Positions 46,312 to 57,337 of a stretch of DNA of 64,000 nucleotides are shown one piece after another; position 1 is the stretch's first letter; each line of letters opens with the position of its first letter. A program made the position numbers and the translations under genes. Under the pieces are notes generated by a model that was given only the letters and a program-made list of their open reading frames with translations, was not told where the DNA came from and did no database searches. Source of the DNA: Trametes villosa. Lineage: Eukaryota > Basidiomycota > Agaricomycetes > Polyporales > Polyporaceae. The stretch lies in assembly GCA_002964805.2 (NCBI GenBank), contig PUDQ02000003.1, positions 3,286,001-3,350,000 on the forward strand, in the 5' to 3' direction.

Positions 46312-46897
46312 GTCGCGACATCATATTCCTATGGCCGGAGGAGGGAGGTGGCGGAAGGAAAGGGAGATGGAAGGGGCGGTGAAAATGCGTACGCCCGGCT
46401 CGGGTTGGGCGGGCAGGTATGGGTATGGGGTATGCACCCTGGATGGTGGGTGGTATGGATATTTAATGCATGCATACATAGGTAGGTGGGTAGGCCGCGA
46501 GCGCCGAGCGGAGGGGAGGTCTCGCTGTACGAGTACGTGTAGTCGTCCATGGTCACCCTTTCCTTATCACATCATACGCATATCCGCGAGTGTCTGGCTG
46601 CACGCTGCTATAGTCAGGTATATGGGTATGGCGAGCTTCACGTCCTGTTATCCGCCGCCCATGCAACCCTCCCGGGCTGGATAAGCAGAAGCTCGCGGAT
46701 GGTTGGTTATAGCATTGGCATAGACTATTTGTTGATTGACCTAGGCGGCCTCGTACAAACTCCAGATCACGCGAAGACGTCTGCATTCACTGGAACGAGA
46801 AGCAGTGACATTCCCAAGCGCGGCAGTCTGCTGCAATGCCAATGCCACCAAGACTGCGTCTCTACCGCCCGGGCACTGCGTTGTGGGGTCGCCACCC
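46312..46897. other. Convergent intergenic region
   Basis: This is the 3' flank of SPC2 and of the minus-strand kinase K3. It is A/G-rich near 46340-46400. No gene is visible. Confidence 0.5.
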
Positions 46898-48139
46898 TCA
46901 CATGTAGTTCGGGTTCCACTCCCTCTCCTCCACGAAGTCCATCGACACGACGTACTCGCTAGGCAGGAGCGTGCCGCCCGGAAGCCCCGCCGGGTCGATC
47001 CAGTCGTACTTCCCGTCGTACGCCCAGCCCTCCCTGCGCATCCGCCCGCGGAACAGCCCGCGCAGCAGTGCGTAGTCCGGCTCCTGCCCGTACGCCAGCC
47101 TAGATACATGCGCGTGGAACGCCGCGAACTCGGGCGGGGAGCGCGCGAGGAGCACGCGGAGCGGCCCCGCGGCCGTCGTGTCGCTCTTCATCTCGCGGAT
47201 GAGCTTGTTGTCCCAGCCGGGCGGCGCGGGGAGCGCCGCCCAGGGGAGCTTGCCGTGGTGGAACTCGAGCAGGACGTAGAGCAGCGACTCGAGGTCGTCG
47301 GCGCGCGACGGGGCTGTAGTAGGATGAATGGTGAGCGGGAGGAGCGGTGCGGAGGACAGCAGGCCCGCGTGTGGCGGAGGACGCACAGTGTGACTGGTGG
47401 GCCGCCACGCTGGCGTAGCGGACGGTGCCCGTGGGGCGGTCGCTCGTCGCGGAGAACGGGAGGTGCGCGCCGGTGTCCGCGCTGATGTACGGCCGCGCGT
47501 ACGCGAAGTCGAAGAGGTGCACGATGTGCGCGGTCTTGTCGAAGCCCATGGCGAAGTTGTGCGGCTTGATGTCGCAGCTGACCATCCCCCGCGAGTGCAA
47601 GAACTGGATCCTGTCAAGCTGAGCGCGGAGGCGTAAGCGTGGCGACGAAGGGTTGGCGGGAAGTAGGGTGGCGCACCATCTGCTCGGCGAGCATGCACGT
47701 CGTGCGGAACGTGAACGAGCCTCTGCACACACGCAGCAGTGTGCCGAGGCTCAGACCCAGTCTGTCCATGACGATGACGTATTGGTTCGCATCCCGGCCG
47801 GCGTAGTGGACAGACGGGAAGCCCTCGGTCCCGTCGGGGATGAGTGCGTGGACCATCGCCTCGTACTTCAGCATGGGGATGTGGAGTTCGTCCACGTTGG
47901 TACGGGCGACCTGCTTGATGGCCACCTCCGCGCCGGTGTTGATGTTGAATCCGCGCATGACACGGCCTGTTGCGATGGACATGAGAGGTCAGCACAACAG
48001 CGCCAAGTGGGTGCGCGTCGAGGGGTTGCATACCGTCTGAACCTGCGCCAAGGGTGTGCGTGACCTGGTATATCCCGCACACGGAGTAGGACTGGATGAA
48101 GTCTTCTGCTCTAGGCGTTCCAAGAATGGGCGGGGGCAT
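46898..48139 (-). CDS. K3: divergent CK1-like kinase
   Basis: Exons 48139-48034, 47966-47677, 47618-47387 and 47313-46898 encode 347 residues. Start chosen at MPPPILGTPRAEDF; upstream codons open only from TTG. The glycine loop is LGAGSDG, Lys53 lies in EVAIK, the catalytic loop is MVSCDIKPHN (Asp148, Asn153) and the metal motif is DFA. Exons 2 and 3 are 290 and 232 nt as in K1 and K2. Distinctive residues shared with K4 are ARTNVDE (K4: PRTNVDE), VMDRLG and the C-terminal ERxWNPN(Y/F)M. It lies downstream of HF3 on the same strand with a 402-bp gap, the reverse order of K1-HF1. Confidence 0.85.
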   Translation of the reverse strand: MPPPILGTPRAEDFIQSYSVCGIYQVTHTLGAGSDGMQPLDAHPLGAVVLTSHVHRNRPCHARIQHQHRRGGGHQAGRPYQRGRTPHPHAEVRGDGPRTHPRRDRGLPVCPLRRPGCEPIRHRHGQTGSEPRHTAACVQRLVHVPHDVHARRADGAPPYFPPTLRRHAYASALSLTGSSSCTRGGWSAATSSRTTSPWASTRPRTSCTSSTSRTRGRTSARTPARTSRSPRRATAPRAPSATPAWRPTSHTVRPPPHAGLLSSAPLLPLTIHPTTAPSRADDLESLLYVLLEFHHGKLPWAALPAPPGWDNKLIREMKSDTTAAGPLRVLLARSPPEFAAFHAHVSRLAYGQEPDYALLRGLFRGRMRREGWAYDGKYDWIDPAGLPGGTLLPSEYVVSMDFVEEREWNPNYM

Positions 48140-48541
48140 ATTGACATCCAGGAACGCGACAGCTGTAGATTGTTTGCTACGCAAGTGCGCAGTCGTTTAG
48201 TGGGTGCTGCAGTGCGTACCACAAGCCTAGGGCTGTTTGCGCGACTCTTGTACTTGACCACGGGCCCACTGCGTGAGGGCGTGGCCGCGAGGGGCTGAGG
48301 ACCAATGAGCCGGATGGAGAGGTTCGTGGGGACCACGTTGTCCGACACGAGACAACGATTGGGGATCCAGATCGGCGCAAGTACGTACTTTGACAAAAGA
48401 ACTAGCGCCCGGATGGCTCGACGAATAACAGGAACAGCCTCATCCGTGTGTCATATGTCCCAGGAGGATTGGGACCAGCAGTGAGCAGAGCCCCAAATTT
48501 TGGCAGGCCGCGCGTGCGCGACTAGACAAAATCAATCGACC
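48140..48541. promoter_or_regulatory. Spacer between HF3 and kinase K3
   Basis: A 402-bp gap on the minus strand between the end of HF3 and the start of K3. It should hold the K3 promoter. Confidence 0.4.
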
Positions 48542-50627
48542 TCAACCCGAGCTCGAAGCAGCCTCGTCGACCGCGCGGCAGAGCCCCTCAAGGCCGTCCA
48601 CGCAGACCGACGGGTGCGGGCTATTCTCGTCCGCGCCAAGCACATACTCGACGTCGCACTCGATGCCCCCGGGGCGCATCACGAGCGCGGTGGGGTGCGT
48701 GTCTGTCGTCGCCGGCCCCAGGATACGGCCCATGCCTGTGGTAGCGACCAGGATGTCCTCCGGGGCGCACGCATTATGCGCGGGTAGAACGACCTGCGCG
48801 CACCACTGCCGTAATTGGGAGAAGAAATTCTCTGGAACGGGCGTGTGCAAGGGGATGGCGACCGGGAAGAAGTATATGTGCTCCAGAAGGCGGGGCGGGA
48901 GCGCGGGACGGAGGGAGGCGAGTGTGCTCGAGGACAGCGGGGCGAGGACGACAATCGTGCAGCCGCACCGCACGAGCTCCATGATATGCGCTTCGACGTC
49001 GCTATGTGGACGTGGGCGGAGGATTATGGCGGCAGCGTCCGAGCGGAAGGAGGGGCGCAAGACGTGCGGCATGTCGACCTTCGTGGAGAATGTGTCGAGG
49101 GCGCTGTGGACGATAGTCGGTAGAGAGGTCGCACCGGAGCCGAGATCGTTCACTGTAAGCGCCTCCAGCTCAAGGTATAGCTTGACGGATTCCTCCGTGC
49201 TCTCGAGAGGCCGACGAGCAAGTGGTAACCATGGATCGAGCGCTGCCCGTATTGCACCTTCCCTGTCCTATATAAACAGTAGCTACGTCAGTGTTCCGAG
49301 ATTGAATGCCCCGAGTGTGCTAAAACGGCGCTCACGAAGACAGCGTCGAACATGTCGAGAACGACCACCCGCGGGACGTGCCGCAGGGGCACGCGCGGAA
49401 AGTATTCAGGTACCCGTGGGTTGTTGAACGGGAGCCACCATACCCACACGCCAGAGCTACTACCGTCGCTATCCGAGCCAGAGCCGGAGGCCTGAGAGCC
49501 TTTGGCACCCGTCGACGAAGGACGCGCTGAACCCGCACTTCCTTCGCCACACTCGGAGTCCGAATCAGGCTCCTGAAGAATGTCCGTTGCTGCTAGGGCA
49601 GACACGGCGGCCAGCTGCGAGCGAAATGTCGGGTCTTGTTGAACGAGAGAACCCGCTGATGCGTGTACTGGAACGTCAGCCTTGACACACTCAGGTAGCG
49701 GTACACCGTCGTCGAGGCCAGATGTGTACTACGAAAGCGAAGACAATGAGCACCGTTCGGGAGACCCACGGGGAGCCTAAGAGAAGTGCTTACCTTTCTG
49801 ACGGCCTCTACCCAGTCCAGAGATCCTTCTACGCTCTCCCATCTATAGTCCCTGCAGATCCTACAGCACGTTCAGTACCCATGCGAGGCGTGAACAGGTT
49901 ATACGTACTGCGCATAAAGAAGAATCTGGTTGTATATCGGCGCCGGGAAATCGCAGTAGGGAATCGAGCCTTCTCGTACGAACTCGAAGCAATACGCTCG
50001 AGGGTTATGCAGCTGGCCAAAGATGTAAGATGGGTCGCGGCTGGCCCCGTAGCGTGCCCAGTTCTTCAACGTCTCTTCACTAAATCCCAGAGGTTGGCGA
50101 TACGAGAGTCGATCCGCGACCTGTGAGGCCGTGCGTGCCTCCCAGGCCTCGTGGAACTGCCTTTCATGTGATGACACCGCATGCTGAAACTTGAGAAAAC
50201 CTTCTGTGTCAAGTTGGTGGCGGCTTTGCCCGGGCACTACGGGCTGCCCGACACCCCCGAGTACGCGCAACGATGGTGCTGTGTGCAAGTAGACCGGCTT
50301 GTGGAGCGTGTCTGATAAACAAACCAAGGGTGGTTGAACGCGCAGTTGGGTGTCATCTAGTTCGACGTCAACCGACAACTCGTCAGTATCGAGCGCGTAT
50401 TTGGGCCGCAGAGTGAAGGAGGCGTCGGGAGTGGGCAGAGAAGGCGGCAGAATGGAAATGGCGCACAGACGGCCAAAGGAAATATCAGGATTGTCGATGA
50501 AATTGAAACGGAGGGCGTAGAAGGGTCGACAGGGAATTTTTGACGCTGTGATACGTGCTGAAATCGTCAGCCAGTACGATGACTCAACAGGCAAGAACTT
50601 GGCGATGACGATTGCATGAGACTCCAT
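48542..50627 (-). CDS. HF3: unknown N-terminal domain fused to HAD-like domain
   Basis: Exons 50627-49909, 49860-49794 (67 nt), 49728-49336 and 49267-48542 encode 634 residues. The N-terminal domain starts MESHAIVIAKFLPVESSYWL and ends YIFGQLHNPRAYCFEF. Exon 2 encodes ICRDYRWESVEGSLDWV. The Ser/Asp-rich linker ends in VWVWWLPFNNP, shared with HF4. Motif I is VVVLDMFDAVF (Asp about 387), keeping the nucleophile but with Asp in place of the usual Gly. It continues as DREG, VVLAPLSSSTL, then ATTGMGRILGPA and HPTALVMRPGGIECDVEY. The Lys and the acidic residue of HAD motifs III and IV are not evident. It is head-to-head with HF4. Confidence 0.85.
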
Positions 50628-51051
50628 GAAAGGGCCTTGAAGAAACTATCTCTCTGACGGCTAGGACTTTCGTGGTGAACGGTGTCTGGTGCACGTCACT
50701 GTAGTCACTACAGAACGAGCTCATGGTGAGTGTACTGTGATACTACCTGTGATCATAGAGAAGGGAAACATACCTCAGTCTCGCGCGCGCAAACGGTGGT
50801 GGCAGGAGGCAAGATTTGGAGAAGAGCGACTGAGCAAACATACATAGTAGCAGTCAGTAAGCGGGCTAGTAAAGTACGCGGCTCTTGTAAGCACCTCCGT
50901 ATCAAAGTAAGTAGAGGGTACTTGCATGCGGTTACAACCATTCAACCGGTTTAAAAGCGCTTGTTGACGCCCTTGGAAGTTGGCTCGTATGCTCCTTCGC
51001 CTCAATGATTGTAATACCGCCGCTCTGCTTTCACCGGTCCTTGTCAATCCC
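50628..51051. promoter_or_regulatory. Shared 424-bp promoter region of HF3 and HF4
   Basis: HF3 and HF4 start at either end and run outward. A TATA-like TTTAAAAG lies at about 50950, 100 nt before the HF4 start. A short inverted similarity around the two starts would be expected if the pair arose by inverted duplication, but I did not see a clear long palindrome. Confidence 0.45.
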
Positions 51052-53110
51052 ATGTCCCATGCCATCGTCGTTGCTCAGTTTCGCCCTTCTAAGTCAGCTT
51101 ATTGGTTGCCCCATCCTGCCCGTCTTGCAGCCGTCAAAATACCCACCCAGCCCTTCTGGGCCATCCGATTCAGCTTCGATGATGAAGTCGCCCCCGGACT
51201 ACTTTGCGTCATCTCTACGGACCCGCCATCCCTGGCCGACTCCTCCTTCGTCTTGGGGCCCAAGTTCGCAATTGATTCCGAGACGTTTCTTACCAATGTC
51301 GCACCTAGCGAAGCGCAGCTCACCATACAGCCGCCTCTCGACTGCCTGTCAGAATACCTTCATCAGAAGGTTTACCTGCATACTGCGCCGACCTTGAACG
51401 TCATGGGAGGACACAAACCCATGGACCCTGAAATCATACGCCACCAACTCGACACCGAAAGTTTTTCCAGGTTCAAAGAGGCAGCCACGGCGAACAAAGC
51501 GCGAGTCTACGATGCTTGGCTAGCGCGAGTAAAAGAGCAACTGGGGAAACAGTTGCCGCACTATACGCCTTCTTTCGACAACGACACGTCAGAGGAATGG
51601 TCCCTCTTCAGCGCATGCGCGGACCCAACGTACATTTTCGGCCGACTGCACAACCCCCATGCATACACCTTCGAGTTCGTCAACGAATGCAGCATTCCCT
51701 TCTGCAACTACGCCCCGTCGATTTACAACGAGATGTTTATGTTTTCTCAGTATGTTCGTCCCCGGCTTCACTGGCCCCATACTAACGATGCTACAGACTT
51801 TGCAAGGACTATAGATGGGAAGGCGTTGAAGGCACCATCGACTGGTTGGAGGCGATCCGAGCGGTATGCATTATGCTTCATTTGCGTACCTGCGACAAGC
51901 TAAGTATCTACGAATGGCACTGATCGTGCCTTTTCCCCAGTACTGGCGTGACCGCCCAAGCAAGCCTATTGCACTACCAGCTCGACACACCAAGGCCGAA
52001 TTTCCGACATACGCGCCTGTCAGCTCTCTACTCGAGCAGAATCCGGGGCACCGCGCCCAGATGGCGGCTGTGGCGCATCTTGTGTCACTCGGTACCCTCC
52101 GGTCGGATTCGGAGGACGAGAGCGACAGCAGCAGTAGCCTCGGTGATTCGCAACGCAGCCGGTCTTCTACTACGTCGAGCGACACTAGCTCTGGAAGATG
52201 GGTATGGTGGCTTCCGTTCAACAACCCGACGGTGGCGCGACACTTTCCTCGAGTACGTCTAGAACGCCCTCCATCTGTCGTTGTCCTCGACGTGTTCGGT
52301 GTCATTTTAGTAGGTGTTGAATACAAAACCTCTCCCGGCTTCTCTACTGCGCAACTCACTTCACTGACTTCCTCTCAGGACAGGGAAGGCACGATTTTCA
52401 CCGCGCTCGAACCGTGGCTGCCCTTCGCCCGCCGTCGCCCCGTGGACTGTACGGAAGCCGTTAAGCTCTACTTAGAGCTCGAGGCTTTAGCAGCGTACGA
52501 CCTGCGTTCTAGTGCCACTTCGCTGCCAGTTCTTGTTCACGCCGCACTCAAGACCCTCGCGATCAAGCTTGACATACCCTCGGTCTCCCGCCCCGTCTTC
52601 TTTTCCAACACCCTCACATCCATCCTGCGTCCTCAGTTATACCGCGACGCCACCAAGAACATTGAACGCCTCGCTCAGCTTGGCTGCGCGATCGTCGTCC
52701 TGGCGCCCTTTTCCACGAGCACTGCACAAGCCATTCGCGCCGCCCTTCCTCCCCATCTCCTGCGTCTCGTGCAGTTCTTTCCGCAAGCCGTCCCACTGCA
52801 TACCCCCGTCCCGGACACGTTCTTCTCCAAGTTGCGCCGATGGTGCGCGCGAGCTGTTCTGCCGCCATCCCACCGAAGTTGCACACCGGCAGACATCCTC
52901 GTTGCAAGCACGGGCATGGGCCGCGTCCTGGGGCCGGCGGCGGCAGACGCGCATCCTACGGCGCTCGTCATGCAAACCGGGGGGCTCGAATGTGCGATCG
53001 AGTACATTGTGGGCGGGGGTGAGAGTTCGCCTCGCCCGTCGGTCTTCGTGGACGGGGGCCTTGAGGGTCTTTACTCTGAAATTGTCAAGCTCGCGTCTGC
53101 GTCCAGCTGA
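51052..53110 (+). CDS. HF4: unknown N-terminal domain fused to HAD-like domain
   Basis: Exons 51052-51749, 51797-51863 (67 nt), 51941-52309 and 52379-53110 encode 621 residues. The N-terminal domain (residues 1-232) begins MSHAIVVAQFRPSKSAYWL and ends YIFGRLHNPHAYTFEF. Exon 2 gives LCKDYRWEGVEGTIDWL. The linker is Ser/Asp-rich with RWVWWLPFNNP. The HAD-like domain starts at motif I VVVLDVFGVIL (Asp about 372) and DREGTIFTALEPWLPF, the order seen in type II haloacid dehalogenases (D-x-x-G...D). VVLAPFSTSTA fits motif II. HTPVPDTFF stands where a lysine is expected, and ASTGMGRVLGPAAAD where motif IV acid is expected. This is the best-preserved HF copy. Kinase K4 follows after 379 bp on the same strand. 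Confidence 0.85.
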
Positions 53111-53489
53111 ACGACGCTGCTCATGTGCATTTGTACCGCGGGTTCGGGCACACCAGCTCGGGAGTTTGGAGGATACAGCTCGATGTCCGGTATAAGATGT
53201 CGGTGTTGAGAATAGAGAAGAATGTCATGCGCGTTCCAAGCTTCTTCATAGTGCATTTACTGCTGCACTCAGGCTCGCCGAGTTGCACGCGCATGCGGGA
53301 GTGCACTAGCCGAGGCGCTCAGAACATCCTCCGCCGTGCAACACCGCCATCAAGCGGCATCGACTCTTCAGCTTCATCCGTCACGTCGACCAGCGTCGGT
53401 CATACGCAAGCTGCTACCAAGACTTCTGTCATCGGTTCCGCAAGTTTGACAGCTTTCCGAGGCTGACTAGTTGCTTCTCACATACCGAC
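53111..53489. promoter_or_regulatory. Spacer between HF4 and kinase K4
   Basis: A 379-bp gap, mirror image of the 402-bp HF3-K3 gap. It should hold the K4 promoter. Confidence 0.4.
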
Positions 53490-54735
53490 ATGTTGGTCGG
53501 AACACCCAGAGTGAAGAAATTCATTCACTCATACTCGGTATGCGGTATCTATCAAGTCACGCATACCATAGGCGAGGGGCTCGACGGTATCGTCTTTTCC
53601 GGCACGTACACTTGGCCTCTCTCACTGACCGCCCCTGGTTCTTTTTATAGGGCGTGTCATGCGCGCCTTCAACATAAACACAGGAACCGAAGTGCCAGTG
53701 GCCATCAAGCTAATGCCTCGCACCAATGTGGATGAACACCACATCCCCGCACTCAAGTTCGAGGCAATGATTCACGCGCTCATTCCCGACGGGACAGAGG
53801 GCTTTCCCTCCATCCACTATGCCGGCCCCGATGCGAATCAATATGTCATCGTCATGGATAGACTTGGTCCGAACCTCGGCGCGCTGCTTCGCCTATGCAG
53901 AGGAGCGTTCACATTTCGTACAATCTGTATGCTCGCCGACCAGATGGTACGTCCCGCACCCACGTTATGAATTCCTTGCCTGACCGCATTTTTGCGATGC
54001 TGTTTTACCTGTGTCGTTACAGCTGCACAGGATCCAATTCCTACACTCCAGGGGGATCGTCAGCTGCGATATCAAGCCGCATAACTTCGCGGTGGGCTTT
54101 GACACCACGGCGCATATCGTCTACCTGTACGACTTTGCCTCTTCGCGGCCCTACGTCAACCCTGAAACTGGAGAGCACCTCCCCCTTACCTCGATCGACC
54201 ACGTCACTGGGACCATTCGGTACATGAGTGTCGCAGCACACAACGGACAGAGTGCGTTCTAGACATACTTTCCCTGCGCACATGCCACCCCAATCTCTGC
54301 TCACAAATCATCTCTGCAGCCCCTTCCCGTGCAGACGACATCGAGTCACTGCTATATACTCTTCTCGAGTTCTATCACGGCACGCTTCCCTGGAAGGAGC
54401 TTCCTGCGCCTCCCTCCCTGAAGCATAAGCTGATCCTCGAGATGAAGACCGACGCGACGCCAACCGGACCTTTCCAGATGTTCCTGGCGCGCTCTCCTCC
54501 GGAGTTCGTCGCCTACCATGCGCATGCGGCGAGTCTTGCGTACGGACAGGAGCCGGACTACGCACTGCTTCGCGGACTATTCCGCGAACGGATGCGCAAG
54601 GAGGGCTGGACGTACGACGGGAAGTACGACTGGATCGACCCGTCGGGGCTCGCGGGGGGCACCCTCCTGCCCGCGGAGTACGTCGCTTCGATGGGCTTCG
54701 TGGAGGAGAAGGAGTGGAACCCGAACTTCATGTGA
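53490..54735 (+). CDS. K4: divergent CK1-like kinase
   Basis: Exons 53490-53586, 53651-53946, 54023-54251 and 54320-54735 encode 345 residues. The glycine loop is IGEGLDG. The VAIK region is EVPVAIK (Lys52), with a two-residue insertion compared with the other copies, which accounts for the 296-nt second exon. The catalytic loop is IVSCDIKPHN (Asp147, Asn152); the metal motif is DFA (168-170). After the activation segment comes GTIRYMSVAAH. It is closest to K3. An unaltered start is supported by LVGTPR, which matches K3's ILGTPR. Confidence 0.85.
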
Positions 54736-54999
54736 ATAGGGGTTTTTACCCTCACGAATATAACTATTCAGTCTGGGTAGAAAGTGGATTTGGAACACTG
54801 TAAGCCGTCATGCTGCGCTAATTATCGAGCGATGGGGCGATCGGTGCTCGTCTCGACGGGCAGCACTGCGCCCGCCTACGTACAATGCGTTGAAAAGCAT
54901 CAATTGACAAACATACTTCTATCTATGACGACCGCGGGGTACATGAAGCTATCGAAAATCGATATATGCATTGCAGCGACGCCATGGTGGCGTGTTATG

Positions 55000-57016
55000 T
55001 CAGATCGCAAGCGCATGACAAAGCCCATCTAGGCCCTGTACAACCGCCGACGGGTGCGGCGTACTGTCGTCATTGCCCACAACGAACTCGACATCGCACT
55101 CAACGCCCCCCGGCTGCTTTACGAGCACCGCGGGGTGCCCGCCCAGCAGCGCCTGCGCGAGGACCCGGCCCACGCCCCCGCTGGCGACGACGACCGCCTC
55201 AGCGCCACAGCCCGGGGGCAATTGCAAGTCTGGCTTGCACCACGCGAAGAGCCGCGCAAAGAACGCGGCGGGGACGGGGGCGTGCAGCGGGATCGGCGCG
55301 GGGAAGAACTGCACGGCGGCGCGGAGGCGGGGCGGGAGCGCGGGACGGAGCGCGGCGAGGGTGCTGGCGGAGACGGGGACGAGGCCGACGACGGTGCAGC
55401 CGCGCTGCACGAGCTGGTCGACGGCACGCACCGCGTCGCGGTGGGGCTGCGGGCGCAGGATCATTGCGGCCGCGTCGGCGAGGAACGCGGGACGCGCGGC
55501 GGGCGACATGGCGAGGCGCGCGGCGAGCGTGGTGAGGGCGGTGTGGACGATGCTCGGCAGCGACATGGCGGAGGTGCACGAGTTGCGTGCCGCCAAAGTT
55601 TCGATCTCGATGTAGAGCTTCACGGCTTGAGCCACGTCCTTCGGACGGCGGCCAACTAGAGGGAGCCAGGGGCTGAGCGCGGAGCTGATGGCGCCCTCCC
55701 GGTCCTGCGGTTTGGGAAGATGCTCGTTCTAGCGATCCCCTCACAGGAGCGACTCGGATGGTTTAGCTCACCAGGATGACGCCAAAGGTGTCAAGCACGA
55801 CGACCGGAGGAGTGTGGGGGAGAAGTACCCTCGGGAATCTTGCTGCAATGCGCGGAAACGCAAACGGGAGCTCCCACACCGATACATATGAGCTGCCCCA
55901 ACTTTCAGAGTCCGCTGTGTCCTCGTCGGAGTTGTAGCTTATGGGTTCAGTGCTGTCGAATGGCTTAGCTGCCGTGGACATAACAGCTGTCAGCTGCGCT
56001 CGGAAATCGGCGTCGTTCTGGTAAAGCTCTTCTGTTGGGATACGCTTTGCGTCTGCTCGAGTCATTGATGGCATTATGCGATCCTTGAGGCGGAAGCTAC
56101 GATAGTCCTGTGAATAAGATGCAGCTCAGTGACGGTACAAGATGCGACCGACAACAGAGTGCTGAGATACCGCTCTGGTTGCTCTGACCCACGCAATAGT
56201 CCTTTCCGCGCCGTTCCATCGGTAGTCTTTGCAAATCCTTGTTACAAGATAAGTACGCCGAATCCTACTGATTGCAAATGTCACTTACTGGGTATATAAG
56301 GCGACTTGTTCGTAGAATGGTATGGGGCAATCGCTGATCGGCAAGGGGGCATTAGGGTGGGCAGGGAGAAAGTCCAAATAGTATGCATGGGGATTGTGAA
56401 ATTCGCTGAACATGTAGGCGGGATCGGGAAGGTTGTAGGAAGGCCATGTTGAATTGCCGTCGGACGCTTGCTGCGTATAAGCGGGGGGCAGTCTTGCTGC
56501 CACCAGGGCCCCCCGGTATTTTTCCCAGACATCGTATATCGACAGTCTGTTATGATCTGCGGCCGACTGGAAGCGGCGGAAGCTGTCAATGTGGAGGCGA
56601 TGCAATGAATATGTGGCGTAGTTGGGAATGTTTTGCCATCCCATGACCACGAACGACGGCACGGTATGAGCATAGAGAGGTTGATGCAGCGAAGAACTGT
56701 GGCACGATATCGGAGGGTGAACCATTAGCTCACTGCTCGAGTCCCCAGTATCGGCGGAGAGCTGGCCCGTGTCGACGGCATATTTCGGACCCAAAGTGAA
56801 GGACGCATTGGGGAGGGGAATATTAGAGGGACGTGAGGAGATTGTACAGATTAAGGCCCCTGCATTAGTGCCCTCCTCCGATTCCTCGTTCAAGCTGAAT
56901 TGAACAGCCCAGAAGGGAGGGCACGGAATCCTTGCAGCAGCTTGACGACCAGAGGAAGATAACCAATAGGCAGATACGGCAGGGTTGAACTGGGCGTACA
57001 CGATAGAGTGTGGCAT
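55000..57016 (-). CDS. HF5: unknown N-terminal domain fused to HAD-like domain
   Basis: Exons 57016-56289, 56237-56171 (67 nt), 56107-55772 and 55704-55000 encode 611 residues. The N-terminal domain starts MPHSIVYAQFNPAVSAYWL and ends YMFSEFHNPHAYYLDF. Exon 2 gives ICKDYRWNGAERTIAWV. Motif I is VVVLDTFGVIL (Asp about 371), followed by DREGAISSALSPWLPL. Downstream are VVGLVPVSASTL, ASGGVGRVLAQA and HPAVLVKQPGGVECDVEF. This copy differs most from the others and has the shortest linker. It is transcribed away from kinase K5. Confidence 0.85.
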
Positions 57017-57337
57017 CTCAGTGTTGACTAGACGAGAGGGAGAGAGGAGACGAAGTTGTCAATGTTCGGGACAGATGACTCCCTTGACCGTGGCGGTGTT
57101 CGAATACTAGCTTCAGCCGACCAGCGCCTACTAAGCGCTCAACGTTGCAACGTTCAGTCGTGGTCCGTATTACAGGCCTCACTGATTAGCACCTGCGCCG
57201 GCCAGTGGACAGTCTAGCTCACCGCCCAGCCACCGCAGGTTGTTAGCTCCAGCGCTGACCTCAAGACAACATTTGGCTACGCGACCGTGTTCATCCTTCT
57301 TCGTCTCCGCGCTTCTGATTTTTCAAACTCATTCAGG
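57017..57337. promoter_or_regulatory. Divergent promoter region of HF5 and kinase K5
   Basis: A 321-bp spacer from which both genes of this cassette are transcribed outward, so they may share regulation. No other feature is visible. Confidence 0.45.
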
